This document shows positions 7,854 to 16,219 of a DNA stretch of 61,510 nt, piece by piece. Made by a program: the position numbers and the translations under genes. This DNA comes from Treponema sp. (GTDB taxonomy: Bacteria; Spirochaetota; Spirochaetia; Treponematales; Treponemataceae), in contig JAILLQ010000023.1 of assembly GCA_024693045.1 (NCBI GenBank), positions 1-61,510 on the forward strand, written 5' to 3'. The notes under the pieces were generated by a model. That model made no database searches. It was given only the letters and a program-made list of their open reading frames with translations, and was not told the DNA's origin. Every line of letters begins with the position of its first letter. Position 1 is the stretch's first letter.

Positions 7854-8960
7854 TCATTCAGCATAGGGAATTACAAATTCATCCTGAACATAACCGTTCA
7901 TATCTTTGATAATTACCTTTATAGAATCATTTTCAACTGTGAATAAGCCATATCCGCGGAATCCTAAAATGGTTTTTGAATAGTAAGGACTTTTTTCATT
8001 TACTCGTACTTTTGATGTAAGGTTTCCACTCATTGTAGGTAAAGTCACATACTGAACCCCGTTGATAGGTTGTGTTCTGTCGTAAAAATGAACATGTCCG
8101 TTTAAAACTAGATTTACTTTGTATTTTTCAAAAAGTTCAGAAATTACAGCTCTATTTTTAAGCATACTCATATCCGGTTCAGATGAGTTATAAGAGCTGT
8201 GATGGTAAATTACTACGGTCCATCGCGAGGTATTTTTTTTAAGGGTTTCTTCAAGCCAGAGAATTTGTTCGGCATCACTTCTCATAGGCAGGTTTGAATC
8301 CAGGAAAATAAATCGAGTATTTCCATACAGGCAGGAATACCAGCGATTTTCCAAAGCTAAATATGAAGCAAAAAGGTTTGACCCTGTGTCGTTATTTCCT
8401 TCTGCTGCGGCAAAAGGAATTCCTTTAAAAATAGAGATTCTTTCAAAAAAGTTTGCCCGCCAGTTTATAACTTTTCCATTTTCGAGCATGTCGCCGGCAC
8501 TTACTATGCAGTCTGGTTTTTCTTTTTTTACAAGGTAAAAAGTTTGAGAGGTAATATCTTTGTAGGTCTGGTGATCAGCTATACCTGCAAAAGTAAAAGA
8601 TTTTTCTTCTGCGGGAGGAGCTTTAAAATTCAATTTTCCGAAGCCTGGAACTTTCACGCTGTACTTTTCTCCAGGAATTAAATCTGTAAAATCAGCGTAA
8701 TATCCTGATTCTGAATGGTTAACATTTCCCCGTTCAGTTTTGATTTTTTTACTATTTCCAGAAGAATCTTTTAAAAGTAAATCTCCTTCGAAAATTTTGT
8801 TTTTATTCCAAATCAACCGGTAACCGTTTTCCGTCATTCTAAGAATTGGCGGACGAATTAAAGTTTCCGCTTTGTTTAAAGCAGGGTTTTCTAATGCGAA
8901 AGTTAAAGTTCCAAATGAAAAAACTGTAAGAGCGATTAGACAATTATTTATCAATTTCAT
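7854..8960 (-). CDS. Secreted purple-acid-phosphatase-like metallophosphoesterase
   Basis: A 368-residue calcineurin-fold phosphoesterase with a Sec signal peptide (MKLINNCLIALTVFSFGTLTFA), so it acts in the periplasm or outside. After an N-terminal beta-sandwich-like region come the dinuclear metal motifs: ADHQ, SAGDMLENG, EGNNDTGS (the usual His of GNHD/E is Asn), YHHSSYNSS and NGHVHFYDRTQPI, which fit purple acid phosphatases. The start at 8960 has AGGAG upstream; ribE ends only 2 nt before it, so the two are co-transcribed. Dephosphorylating external FMN or other phosphate esters is an attractive guess from context; nothing in the sequence fixes the substrate. Confidence 0.82.
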   Translation of the reverse strand: MKLINNCLIALTVFSFGTLTFALENPALNKAETLIRPPILRMTENGYRLIWNKNKIFEGDLLLKDSSGNSKKIKTERGNVNHSESGYYADFTDLIPGEKYSVKVPGFGKLNFKAPPAEEKSFTFAGIADHQTYKDITSQTFYLVKKEKPDCIVSAGDMLENGKVINWRANFFERISIFKGIPFAAAEGNNDTGSNLFASYLALENRWYSCLYGNTRFIFLDSNLPMRSDAEQILWLEETLKKNTSRWTVVIYHHSSYNSSEPDMSMLKNRAVISELFEKYKVNLVLNGHVHFYDRTQPINGVQYVTLPTMSGNLTSKVRVNEKSPYYSKTILGFRGYGLFTVENDSIKVIIKDMNGYVQDEFVIPYAE

Positions 8961-8962
8961 AA

Positions 8963-9607
8963 TTAATTTTCTCCTAGCCAATTTAGAAACTTCTGGTCTT
9001 TTTCAATTTGAGAAGAATTATTTTCTCGTGATAAGCCCATTAGTTTTTTTACATATTTACCTATGATGTCGTTTTCAAGATTTACAAAGTCTCCGGATTT
9101 TTTTGAAAGCAAAGTTGTTTCTTCTCCAGTGTGAGGAATAACGCTTACTGCGAATTCTTTGTCGTCAACCTTTGCAACAGTTAAACTAATTCCGTCGATT
9201 GTTATACTTCCCTTTTCTATAATCAAATTTAAAATTGCTTTGTCTGCTGAAATATAAACCCAGACAGCATTTGCGTCTTTTTCGAGTTTTTCAACTTTTC
9301 CTCTTCCATCAATATGACCGCTGACAATGTGTCCGCCGAATCTGCCATCTGCTGCCATTGCTCTTTCAAGATTTACCAGGCTGCCTTTTTTTAATGAACC
9401 AAGATTACTTCTATTTAAAGTTTCTGGCATAACATCTGCAGAAAAAGAGGAATCCGTCATAGAAGTGACTGTAAGGCAGACTCCATTTACGGCTATGCTG
9501 TCACCGATTTTTGTTCCACCGGAAAGAACTTTTTTTGCTTCTATGCAAAGTTTTCCTCCGCCGACAGATTGTATTTTGCCTTTTTCTTCTATAATTCCTG
9601 TGAACAT
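8963..9607 (-). CDS. ribE: Riboflavin synthase, alpha chain
   Basis: Dismutates two 6,7-dimethyl-8-ribityllumazine molecules to riboflavin. It begins with the hallmark MFTGIIEEKG and contains two lumazine-binding repeats (about 1-97 and 98-195) with VNGVCLTV, GRFGGHIVSGHIDG, ITIDGISLTV and SVIPHT. At 214 residues it has normal length. It heads a unit with the phosphoesterase and lies upstream of, not under, the FMN riboswitch. ribD, which usually precedes ribE, is absent here; the neighbour is an MCP gene. Confidence 0.95.
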   Translation of the reverse strand: MFTGIIEEKGKIQSVGGGKLCIEAKKVLSGGTKIGDSIAVNGVCLTVTSMTDSSFSADVMPETLNRSNLGSLKKGSLVNLERAMAADGRFGGHIVSGHIDGRGKVEKLEKDANAVWVYISADKAILNLIIEKGSITIDGISLTVAKVDDKEFAVSVIPHTGEETTLLSKKSGDFVNLENDIIGKYVKKLMGLSRENNSSQIEKDQKFLNWLGEN

Positions 9608-9673
9608 TCAAAATCCTTTTGGCCAGATAAAACTTTAATTCGTGAAAGAATCTGTAATATGATTTAAAAATAC

Positions 9674-9726
9674 CACATCAATGACTGACTTACAATATTT
9701 AAAAATTCTTATCAATCATTGATGTG
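9674..9726. terminator. Long-range inverted repeat after the MCP gene
   Basis: CACATCAATGA (9674-9684) pairs perfectly with TCATTGATGTG (9716-9726); after one mismatch the stem continues for 3 bp. On the minus strand it is followed by GGTATTTTT. It probably ends the MCP transcript, although the AT-rich loop is long. Confidence 0.5.
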
Positions 9727-9745
9727 TAATATCGATATAGAGAAT

Positions 9746-11548
9746 TTATATCTTAAATTTTTGAACTTCTTCTAGTAAAGAATTTATGCTTTCTTTGTTT
9801 TTTGTAGAAAGTTCGTTTACGGTGTTCACCGCTTCAGTAATCTGGTTTGCTCCGCTTGCCATTTCGTTCATACCACTACTTATCTCTTGAGTTATGTTTG
9901 ACATATTTTTTGCTTCCTGAGAAATTTGAATTGAACCTTCCTGCATTTCAACAGAACTGGATTCGACAGAATTAGTCAGGTGGTTAAGTAAAGAAAGTGC
10001 ATCCAGAACAGATTTGCTGTCCTGCGATTGGTTTTCTACAGTATTGCGAATTTGGGATTCTTGTGTAGAAACCCTTTCAACTTCCTGTTCAATCATATTG
10101 AATTTTTCTATAACTTCTTTGGCATAGGTAAGAACCATAGAAATAGAATCTTTGATTTTTGATAGAACTTCTGAAATTGTTTTTGTTTGAGAAGAAGAGG
10201 ATTCTGCTAATTTTCTTACTTCGTCTGCAACAACGGCAAATCCCTTTCCACTTTCGCCAGCGTGAGCGGCTTCTATAGCTGCATTCATTGCAAGAAGGTT
10301 TGTCTGGTTAGCTATATCGTCAATTACCTTACTGATTTCAATAAGGCCTTCGGATTCTTTTGCAACCTCCTGGATAGCATCGTTGATTTTGTCTAATGCC
10401 TGTTTACCAGATGTAGAAGTTTCTGAAAGTCGGTTGATGTTTTTTGAATTCTCATTCAGTGTGTTTGCAACAGAATCAATGCTTCTAATCAATTCTTGAA
10501 TCGAATTAGAGGATGAAGAAATATTAGAGCTTTGATCTTTTATAAGGTTTCCAAGTTTATCAATTCCAAACGAAATTTGTTCCATTGTGCTAGTTGTTTC
10601 AGTAACACTTGCAGACTGGTTTATTGATTGATTTTTGATGCTTTGTATATTACTTGTGATTTCGTTTATGGCAGAAGCTGTTTCTGTCATGTTTGTAGAT
10701 AAATCATTTCCAAGATTTCCTAAAAATTCTGCCTGCTGATGAACATTAGAAACTAGTATGCGGATTTTTTCGAAAGTCTGATTGAAATAAGTTGCCATAT
10801 TTCCGATTTCATCTGTTGATTTGATTACAATCTTGCGGGTCAGGTCACCTTCTCCTTCAGAAATGTCTTTCAGAATAGAAGTAAATTCTTTGATTGGTTT
10901 TGAAATGATTCTGGAAATAATAAATCCAACCACTAGAAGCAGAATTGAAGAAGTGATTCCAAATACAGATGAAATTGAAAAAAGTCGAGAAGATTTTTCA
11001 TCTATTTCAGTTACATAATTGATTAAGAGACCGCTTTCTGTTTCAACAAATTCATTAACATTGTCATAAAGTTTAGACGCAAAAGGGTCAAATTTTTCCA
11101 TATATTTGTTTCCTTCATCAGGACCAAATTCTATGTAAGAAGCTGCCATTTTCTTTCCAACTTCGTAAAAATCGTTAAAGGAGTTAAGCATATTTTCCAT
11201 GGAAGAAACTTTTTCTGTGAGGTTTTTTGAAAGGTAATATTTTTTAAATTCTCCAACAATTCTGCGAAATTCCTGTGCATGAGATTCTGCTTCATCGTAA
11301 CCGTCATCAAAACCTTCTGCGCCTCTTGTCGCTGAAATGTCGGTTAACCATTGCTGAACTTGAATAACGTGAATTTGAAGGTCTTTTGCATTCAATGTAT
11401 TTGGTAAAATTTCGTTTTCAACTTCAAAAGCAATGGCTTGAAATTTGACAACATTTGAAATAATTGCACTTGTTAAAATGTTGATTGCAATAATTGCGAT
11501 AATGTAGCCAGATAGAATTTTGGCAAAGAGATTTAATTTGATTTTCAT
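9746..11548 (-). CDS. Methyl-accepting chemotaxis protein with four-helix-bundle sensor
   Basis: A 600-residue transmembrane chemoreceptor. It has an N-terminal helix (about 8-30), a periplasmic helical sensor of about 150 residues rich in Glu/Lys, a second helix ([21 protein letters not shown]), a HAMP linker ([15 protein letters not shown]...[10 protein letters not shown]) and a long coiled-coil signalling domain. The conserved hairpin tip reads [41 protein letters not shown], seen as overlapping short motifs. The ATG at 11548 has GGAGG 7 nt upstream; an upstream in-frame start at 11599 lacks one. It is a lone gene. The ligand is unknown. Confidence 0.93.
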   Translation of the reverse strand: MKIKLNLFAKILSGYIIAIIAINILTSAIISNVVKFQAIAFEVENEILPNTLNAKDLQIHVIQVQQWLTDISATRGAEGFDDGYDEAESHAQEFRRIVGEFKKYYLSKNLTEKVSSMENMLNSFNDFYEVGKKMAASYIEFGPDEGNKYMEKFDPFASKLYDNVNEFVETESGLLINYVTEIDEKSSRLFSISSVFGITSSILLLVVGFIISRIISKPIKEFTSILKDISEGEGDLTRKIVIKSTDEIGNMATYFNQTFEKIRILVSNVHQQAEFLGNLGNDLSTNMTETASAINEITSNIQSIKNQSINQSASVTETTSTMEQISFGIDKLGNLIKDQSSNISSSSNSIQELIRSIDSVANTLNENSKNINRLSETSTSGKQALDKINDAIQEVAKESEGLIEISKVIDDIANQTNLLAMNAAIEAAHAGESGKGFAVVADEVRKLAESSSSQTKTISEVLSKIKDSISMVLTYAKEVIEKFNMIEQEVERVSTQESQIRNTVENQSQDSKSVLDALSLLNHLTNSVESSSVEMQEGSIQISQEAKNMSNITQEISSGMNEMASGANQITEAVNTVNELSTKNKESINSLLEEVQKFKI

Positions 11549-11671
11549 GAAATCCTCCGATGAGTGCGGTAGAAGAAAAGATAAGATAGGCTGAAACAAG
11601 TAAAAAAAAGTATTACTTATATTCTAGATGATATTGGTTAATCTGCAAGAAATATATTAAAAATCCCGCAA

Positions 11672-11700
11672 TTGCTAACATTCTACCATTTTGATATATT
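11672..11700 (+). promoter_or_regulatory. Promoter placing the RNA start on the ychJ ATG
   Basis: TTGCTA (11672-11677), a 17-nt spacer and TATATT (11695-11700). Seven bases on is 11707, the A of the start codon, so the mRNA is predicted to be leaderless. Confidence 0.6.
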
Positions 11701-11706
11701 GAGAAT

Positions 11707-12198
11707 ATGAGTGAAAAAATTACTAACTGCCCTTGTGGTTCGGGAAAAAAATACAGCGAATGCTGTGAACCAGTTATTAAAGGAACAACTAAAGCTGCAA
11801 CTCCAGAAGCTTTGATGAGAGCTCGTTATTCAGCTTATGTTGCACATGAAATTGACTTTATTATTTCTTCTTGTGAAGAAGGCGAAGGAATCGCTGACAT
11901 TGACAAGGAAGCTACAGAAGAATGGAGCCGCCAGTCAAAATGGCAGGGCTTGAAAATTCTTCGTACAGAAGAAAAAGGTGATGAAGGTGTTGTAGAATTT
12001 ATCGCTGATTACACTATGAATCAGATGATTGAACACCACCATGAAATTGCTGGATTTAAGAAATTTGGTGATGAATGGAAATATGTTGCCGGAAATATCA
12101 TTACTGAAACTGTAAAACGTGATGGTGCAAAGATTGGCCGTAATGATCCATGTCCTTGCGGAAGTGGTAAAAAATACAAAAAGTGCTGCGGTAAATAA
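11707..12198 (+). CDS. ychJ: YchJ-family protein with two SEC-C zinc motifs
   Basis: A 163-residue protein with SEC-C zinc-binding motifs at both ends ([13 protein letters not shown] near residue 8 and [13 protein letters not shown] near the C-terminus) around a central NTF2-like YchJ domain ([11 protein letters not shown]...WQGLKIL...VEFIADY). The family is widespread and its function is not established. There is no Shine-Dalgarno sequence; a -10 box lies 6 nt before the ATG. It is followed 3 nt later by an RNA methyltransferase gene, suggesting one transcript. Confidence 0.9.
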   Translation: MSEKITNCPCGSGKKYSECCEPVIKGTTKAATPEALMRARYSAYVAHEIDFIISSCEEGEGIADIDKEATEEWSRQSKWQGLKILRTEEKGDEGVVEFIADYTMNQMIEHHHEIAGFKKFGDEWKYVAGNIITETVKRDGAKIGRNDPCPCGSGKKYKKCCGK

Positions 12199-12201
12199 AT
12201 A

Positions 12202-12990
12202 ATGGCAGAACGGATAATTACAGGTTTTCATGCGATAGAAGAAAAAGTTTTGCGTGCTAAGGATTCTGCTTCTGCAGAAGGTATGCGTCTTGTGTACAGT
12301 AAGCCGGGTCCTCGCGTAAAGAAAATTCTCGCAGCAGCTAAAGAAGCAGGAATTCCATGTTCTCAGGCAGATAATCGTTCTTTGGACGGAATGGTTCAGG
12401 CTTTGCCGGAAACAAGTCGCGACCATCGTGGAATTGTTTTGTGTCTTAGTGGAGAACAGGCAAAGACAAAGAATCTTGTTGAATTTGACGAATGGCTTGC
12501 TGCTTCTCGTGCAAAACCTGCAGAGGAACGCCAGACTGTTGTTGTTCTGGATTCTGTAACTGATCCTCATAATGTGGGAGCAATTATCCGTAGCTGCGAT
12601 CAATTTGGAGCCAGTCTTGTTGTAATTCCAGAACGACGCGGAGCAAAAGATGTTGAAAGTAATGAAGTAATTGCTCGTAGCTCTGCTGGTTCCAGTGCAT
12701 GGGTTCCTGTTGCTATTGTTAGCAATCTTGTTAGAACTGTGCAGCTTTTAAAAGAAAACGGATTTTGGTCATACGGTGCTGATGCCGGTGGCGAAAACGT
12801 TACCAAAATGAAGTTTGCTCCTCGCTCCGTGATAATCATGGGTAGTGAAGGAAGCGGAATTGCCCGCCTATTAAAAGAACAATGCGATACAATTGTAAGT
12901 ATTCCAACCTGCGGAAAAATAGATAGCTTGAATGTTAGCGTCGCAGCTGGAGTTTTATTATATGAAAACTATCGTCAGAATTTAAACTAA
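12202..12990 (+). CDS. rlmB: TrmH/SpoU-family rRNA 2'-O-methyltransferase (RlmB-like)
   Basis: A 262-residue SPOUT-fold enzyme using S-adenosylmethionine to methylate a ribose, most likely 23S rRNA. It has the N-terminal substrate-binding domain ([13 protein letters not shown], about 1-85) and the three knot motifs: [32 protein letters not shown] and [22 protein letters not shown]. The start is 3 nt after ychJ. The last 17 codons and the stop occur again, with nearly all changes silent, 180 bp downstream in the repeat array. The exact target nucleotide cannot be told from sequence. Confidence 0.9.
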   Translation: MAERIITGFHAIEEKVLRAKDSASAEGMRLVYSKPGPRVKKILAAAKEAGIPCSQADNRSLDGMVQALPETSRDHRGIVLCLSGEQAKTKNLVEFDEWLAASRAKPAEERQTVVVLDSVTDPHNVGAIIRSCDQFGASLVVIPERRGAKDVESNEVIARSSAGSSAWVPVAIVSNLVRTVQLLKENGFWSYGADAGGENVTKMKFAPRSVIIMGSEGSGIARLLKEQCDTIVSIPTCGKIDSLNVSVAAGVLLYENYRQNLN

Positions 12991-13613
12991 TCTGCAAAAA
13001 AAACAGCTAGTGAAAGTGCGACGCTCTCGCTCGATGAATCTCGCTCGGAGCCGATTTAACGATGAACCTAAATCAATCCTGTTCGGATTGATTTTTAACG
13101 GTTCTTCGATAGTAGGCTTGTCGCAGCTGGAGTGCTTCTCTATGAAAATTATCGTCAGAGTTTGAACTAATCTGCAAATAAAACAGCTAGTGAAAGTGCG
13201 ACGCTCTCGCTCGATGAATCTCGCTCGGAGCCTGATTTAACGATGAACCTAAATCAATCCTGTTCGGATTGATTTTTAACGGTTCTTCTATTGTTTTGTA
13301 GAAAGAACTTGTTCTGAGAATTGTATTATTTTCCGAAAGAATGCAGCTAGAGACATTAATGACTCGCTCGATGAATCTCGCTCGGAGCCGATTTAACGAT
13401 GAACCTAAATCAATCCTAGTCGGATTGATTTTTAACGGTTCTTCGATTGTTTTGAAGAGAAGAACCTGTTCTTAGAATTGTATTATTTTCCAAAGGAATG
13501 CAGCTAGTGAAAAATACTGACTCGCTCGATGAATCTCGCTCGGAGCCTGATTTAACGATGAACCTAAATCAATCCTAGTCGGATTGATTTTTAACGGTTC
13601 TTCTATTGTAGGC
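12991..13613 (+). repeat. Array of four structured intergenic repeat units after rlmB
   Basis: Four near-identical cores of about 82 nt lie at 13026-13107, 13206-13288, 13363-13444 and 13521-13603. Each starts with CTCGCTCGATGAATCTCGCT, then GGAGCC(T)GATTTAACGATGAACCT, then a hairpin AAATCAATCC/GGATTGATTT with a 4-5 nt loop, and ends in TTTTTAACGGTTCTTC. Units 1 and 2 are preceded by rlmB tail sequence. Units 3 and 4 share a different 5' arm (GAATTGTATTATTTTCC). No open reading frame runs through it. Diverged copies lie at 61288-61327 and 61407-61487. Confidence 0.9.
13121..13171 (+). pseudogene. Duplicated 3' fragment of rlmB
   Basis: In the rlmB frame this encodes [16 protein letters not shown] and a stop. 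Compared with the real gene end, the changes are silent except one Asn to Ser. It sits exactly 180 bp after the original and is untranslated debris, probably left by recombination with a diverged allele. Confidence 0.85.
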
Positions 13614-13656
13614 TTGACGAAATGAAAAAAATCTTCTACAAATATTTTACAGACGA

Positions 13657-13710
13657 AGGCGTCTACCTATGGGGATATTGTGTCCTTATGGGTAGGCGCC
13701 TTTTTGTTTT
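13657..13710 (+). terminator. Rho-independent terminator upstream of asnB
   Basis: AGGCGTCTACCTAT pairs with ATGGGTAGGCGCCT (one or two mismatches) and is followed by TTTTTGTTTTT. It closes the ychJ-rlmB transcript after the repeat array. It could also act as an attenuator if RNA enters asnB from upstream. Confidence 0.75.
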
Positions 13711-13759
13711 TAAATACTTATGGGGGTTAGGGCAAGGAAATATGCTTTGCTAGATGAGT

Positions 13760-15505
13760 ATGTGTGGATTTGTAGGTGCATTTGATTTGAGTTCGGGCAG
13801 TCAGCCAATTGATGAAGGATTAAAAGAACAGCTTCGTGCTGACATTTTGGAAATGAGTAAAAAAATCAGACATCGAGGTCCGGACTGGACAGGTGTTTAT
13901 ACAGGCGAAAATGCGATTTTGAGTCATGAACGACTTGCTATTGTTGATCCACTTTCAGGTAAACAGCCTTTGGTAAGTGATGACGGAAAAGTTATCTTGG
14001 CTGTAAATGGCGAAATCTACAATCACAAAGAAATTCGAAAAGAGTTTGACGGCAAATACAATTTTAAAACTCAATCTGACTGTGAAGTCATAATTCCTTT
14101 GTACAAAACTTACGGAAAAGACTTTCTTGAAAAATTAAGCGGCATTTTTGCTTTTGCTCTCTACGACTCAGAAAAAGATGTATATCTTATTGGCCGCGAT
14201 GAAATTGGTGTAATTCCACTCTATCAGGGATGGGATAAACAGGGACGCTATTATGTTGCTTCAGAATTAAAATCTCTAGAAGGTCATTGCGTAACAATTG
14301 AAGAATTTCCAAACGGGCATTATTTTTATTCAAAAGATGAAAAGCCTGTAAAATGGTACCATCGTGACTGGGAATCTTATGAAAATGTAAAAAATAATCC
14401 AAAGGCAACAGATGAAAAAGGAGATGTTATCAATCCTACAATAATAGAAAAAGTAAAAAATGGATTGGAAAATGCTGTAAAAGCTCAACTTATGTCAGAC
14501 GTTCCTTATGGAGTATTGCTTTCAGGAGGATTGGATTCTTCAATTATTGCGGCAATTACACAGAAGTATTCTAAAAAGCGAATAGAATCAGATTCAAAGG
14601 AAGAAGCCTGGTGGCCAAAACTTCATTCGTTTGCAGTCGGCTTGGAAGGTTCCCCAGATTTAGTGGCTGCTCAAAAAGCTGCAGATTACATAGGGACTAT
14701 TCATCACGAAGTACATTTTACAATTCAAGAAGCATTGGATGCGCTTCCAGATGTAATTTATCACATTGAAACATACGATATTACAACGGTCCGGGCTTCT
14801 ACTCCTATGTATCTTTTGGCTCGCGTAATTAAATCAATGGGAATAAAAATGGTTCTTTCTGGAGAAGGTTCTGACGAACTTTTTGGCGGTTATTTGTATT
14901 TTCACAAGGCACCAAACGCCAAAGAATTTCATGAAGAATTAGTTCGAAAAATGAGCAAACTTCATCTTTATGATTGTCTTCGTGCAAATAAATCACTTAT
15001 GGCTTGGGGGGTAGAAGGCAGAGTTCCTTTCTTGGACAAAGAATTTATTGACATTGCCATGAGATTGAATCCAAGTGACAAAATGAATATTCCTTTGGCA
15101 GATGGCAAACAGCGAATGGAAAAGTGGATTATTCGTAAGGCTTTTGAAGATATGCTGCCGGAAAATATCTGTTGGCGTCAGAAGGAACAGTTTTCTGATG
15201 GCGTAGGTTATAACTGGATTGATACATTGAAGAAGATGACAGAAGAAAAAGTGAGTGACGCAGAATTTGCTCGCAGAGAAAACCGATTCCCTGTAAATCC
15301 ACCTAAAACTAAAGAAGAATACTATTATCGGGAAATTTATAGTCGCTTCTTCCCTAGCGATAGTGCAGCAAAAGTTGTTCCACATGAAGCAGGAGTTGCA
15401 TGTTCTACAGCAAAAGCTTTGGAATGGGATGCCGCATGGAAAAATATGGATGAACCAAGCGGAAGAGCTATTGCAGGAGTTCACGATAAAGCGTATAAGG
15501 AATAA
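13760..15505 (+). CDS. asnB: Asparagine synthetase B, glutamine-hydrolysing
   Basis: ATP-dependent amidation of aspartate with ammonia from glutamine. The N-terminal Ntn amidotransferase domain begins MCGFVGAFDL and has RHRGPDWTG, HERLAIVD and VNGEIYNH; the C-terminal synthetase domain has the pyrophosphate loop SGGLDSSI and SGEGSDELFGGY. The catalytic Cys must be exposed after Met removal, so the ATG at 13760 is chosen. An ATG two codons earlier (13754) would give MSMCGF, yet it is the one that fits a leaderless promoter (TATGCT at 13741-13746). Normal length at 581 residues. It is followed 11 nt later by the YkgJ-type gene. Confidence 0.95.
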   Translation: MCGFVGAFDLSSGSQPIDEGLKEQLRADILEMSKKIRHRGPDWTGVYTGENAILSHERLAIVDPLSGKQPLVSDDGKVILAVNGEIYNHKEIRKEFDGKYNFKTQSDCEVIIPLYKTYGKDFLEKLSGIFAFALYDSEKDVYLIGRDEIGVIPLYQGWDKQGRYYVASELKSLEGHCVTIEEFPNGHYFYSKDEKPVKWYHRDWESYENVKNNPKATDEKGDVINPTIIEKVKNGLENAVKAQLMSDVPYGVLLSGGLDSSIIAAITQKYSKKRIESDSKEEAWWPKLHSFAVGLEGSPDLVAAQKAADYIGTIHHEVHFTIQEALDALPDVIYHIETYDITTVRASTPMYLLARVIKSMGIKMVLSGEGSDELFGGYLYFHKAPNAKEFHEELVRKMSKLHLYDCLRANKSLMAWGVEGRVPFLDKEFIDIAMRLNPSDKMNIPLADGKQRMEKWIIRKAFEDMLPENICWRQKEQFSDGVGYNWIDTLKKMTEEKVSDAEFARRENRFPVNPPKTKEEYYYREIYSRFFPSDSAAKVVPHEAGVACSTAKALEWDAAWKNMDEPSGRAIAGVHDKAYKE

Positions 15506-15516
15506 GGTCTTTTTTT

Positions 15517-16212
15517 ATGTCCCAAGTTGACCAAATTATTCGAAAATTAAAGAACTCTAGAGCTGCAGAAATTATTTCCGAAATGGATGCTATTTATGAA
15601 AGGATTTCTGCAGAACAAAAAGATTGGTATCAATCGGCGAAGTTTTTATGTCCTTCTGGATGTGGAACCTGTTGTCATAATTTTGAACCAGATTTACTTG
15701 AAGTTGAAGCGCTATACATGGCAGCTTGGCTTCTGCAAAATAAGCTGGAAGTAGCAGAATCTGTAGCTCGTGAAGAATTTCCTTTTGAAAACGGCAAGAC
15801 TTGTATTTTTCACGATTACAGTAATCCTTACCATTGTACAATTTACGGAGGAAGGGCTGCTATTTGCCGCTTATTTGGAGCTGCCTGTTCACGAGATAAA
15901 AATGGCCAAGAAGTTTGGAAGCCGTGCAAATTTATTCCACTTGAGTATCTAAAAGCTTATGATGTTCGGCTTGACCACAAACAGTATAATAAGCAGGAAA
16001 GTGCTGAAATTTTAGGAAAATTACCACCAGTAATGAGTGATTTCATGGAGCAAATTCTTTCAATAATGCCTGAAAATCATCAAACTTTTTTGCTTCGCGA
16101 TATTTTGCCTCTTACAATAAGGAAACTTATGTGGCTGATTCGTCTGGAAGAGTTAAATCCTGAAGATCCTGATACACCGAATTCACCAGACGAAAGACCA
16201 AAGGCAAGTTAG
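15517..16212 (+). CDS. YkgJ-family cysteine cluster protein
   Basis: A 231-residue cytoplasmic protein with the metal-chelating cysteine pattern of the YkgJ/Fli-B-like family: CPSGCGTCCHNF near residue 45, then CIFHD, YHCTIYGGRAAICRLFG and CKF. The family is thought to bind zinc or an Fe-S cluster, but its reaction is not known. It lies just after asnB on the same strand and probably shares its transcript. It ends 7 nt from the convergent trkH, with no obvious terminator between. Confidence 0.8.
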   Translation: MSQVDQIIRKLKNSRAAEIISEMDAIYERISAEQKDWYQSAKFLCPSGCGTCCHNFEPDLLEVEALYMAAWLLQNKLEVAESVAREEFPFENGKTCIFHDYSNPYHCTIYGGRAAICRLFGAACSRDKNGQEVWKPCKFIPLEYLKAYDVRLDHKQYNKQESAEILGKLPPVMSDFMEQILSIMPENHQTFLLRDILPLTIRKLMWLIRLEELNPEDPDTPNSPDERPKAS

Positions 16213-16219
16213 TTTGCAA

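Noticed and set aside
11935..12603. Long minus-strand frame across ychJ and rlmB
   Set aside because: It is antisense to two well-supported genes, has no ribosome site and no recognisable domain; its composition reflects the codon pattern of the other strand.
12991..13613. CRISPR-like array
   Set aside because: Repeats are about 82 nt, the intervals are similar to each other instead of unique spacers, and no cas gene is near.
13657..13710. T-box or amino-acid riboswitch for asnB
   Set aside because: Only one terminator-like hairpin is present, with no T-box sequence or specifier stem, and a promoter lies between it and asnB.
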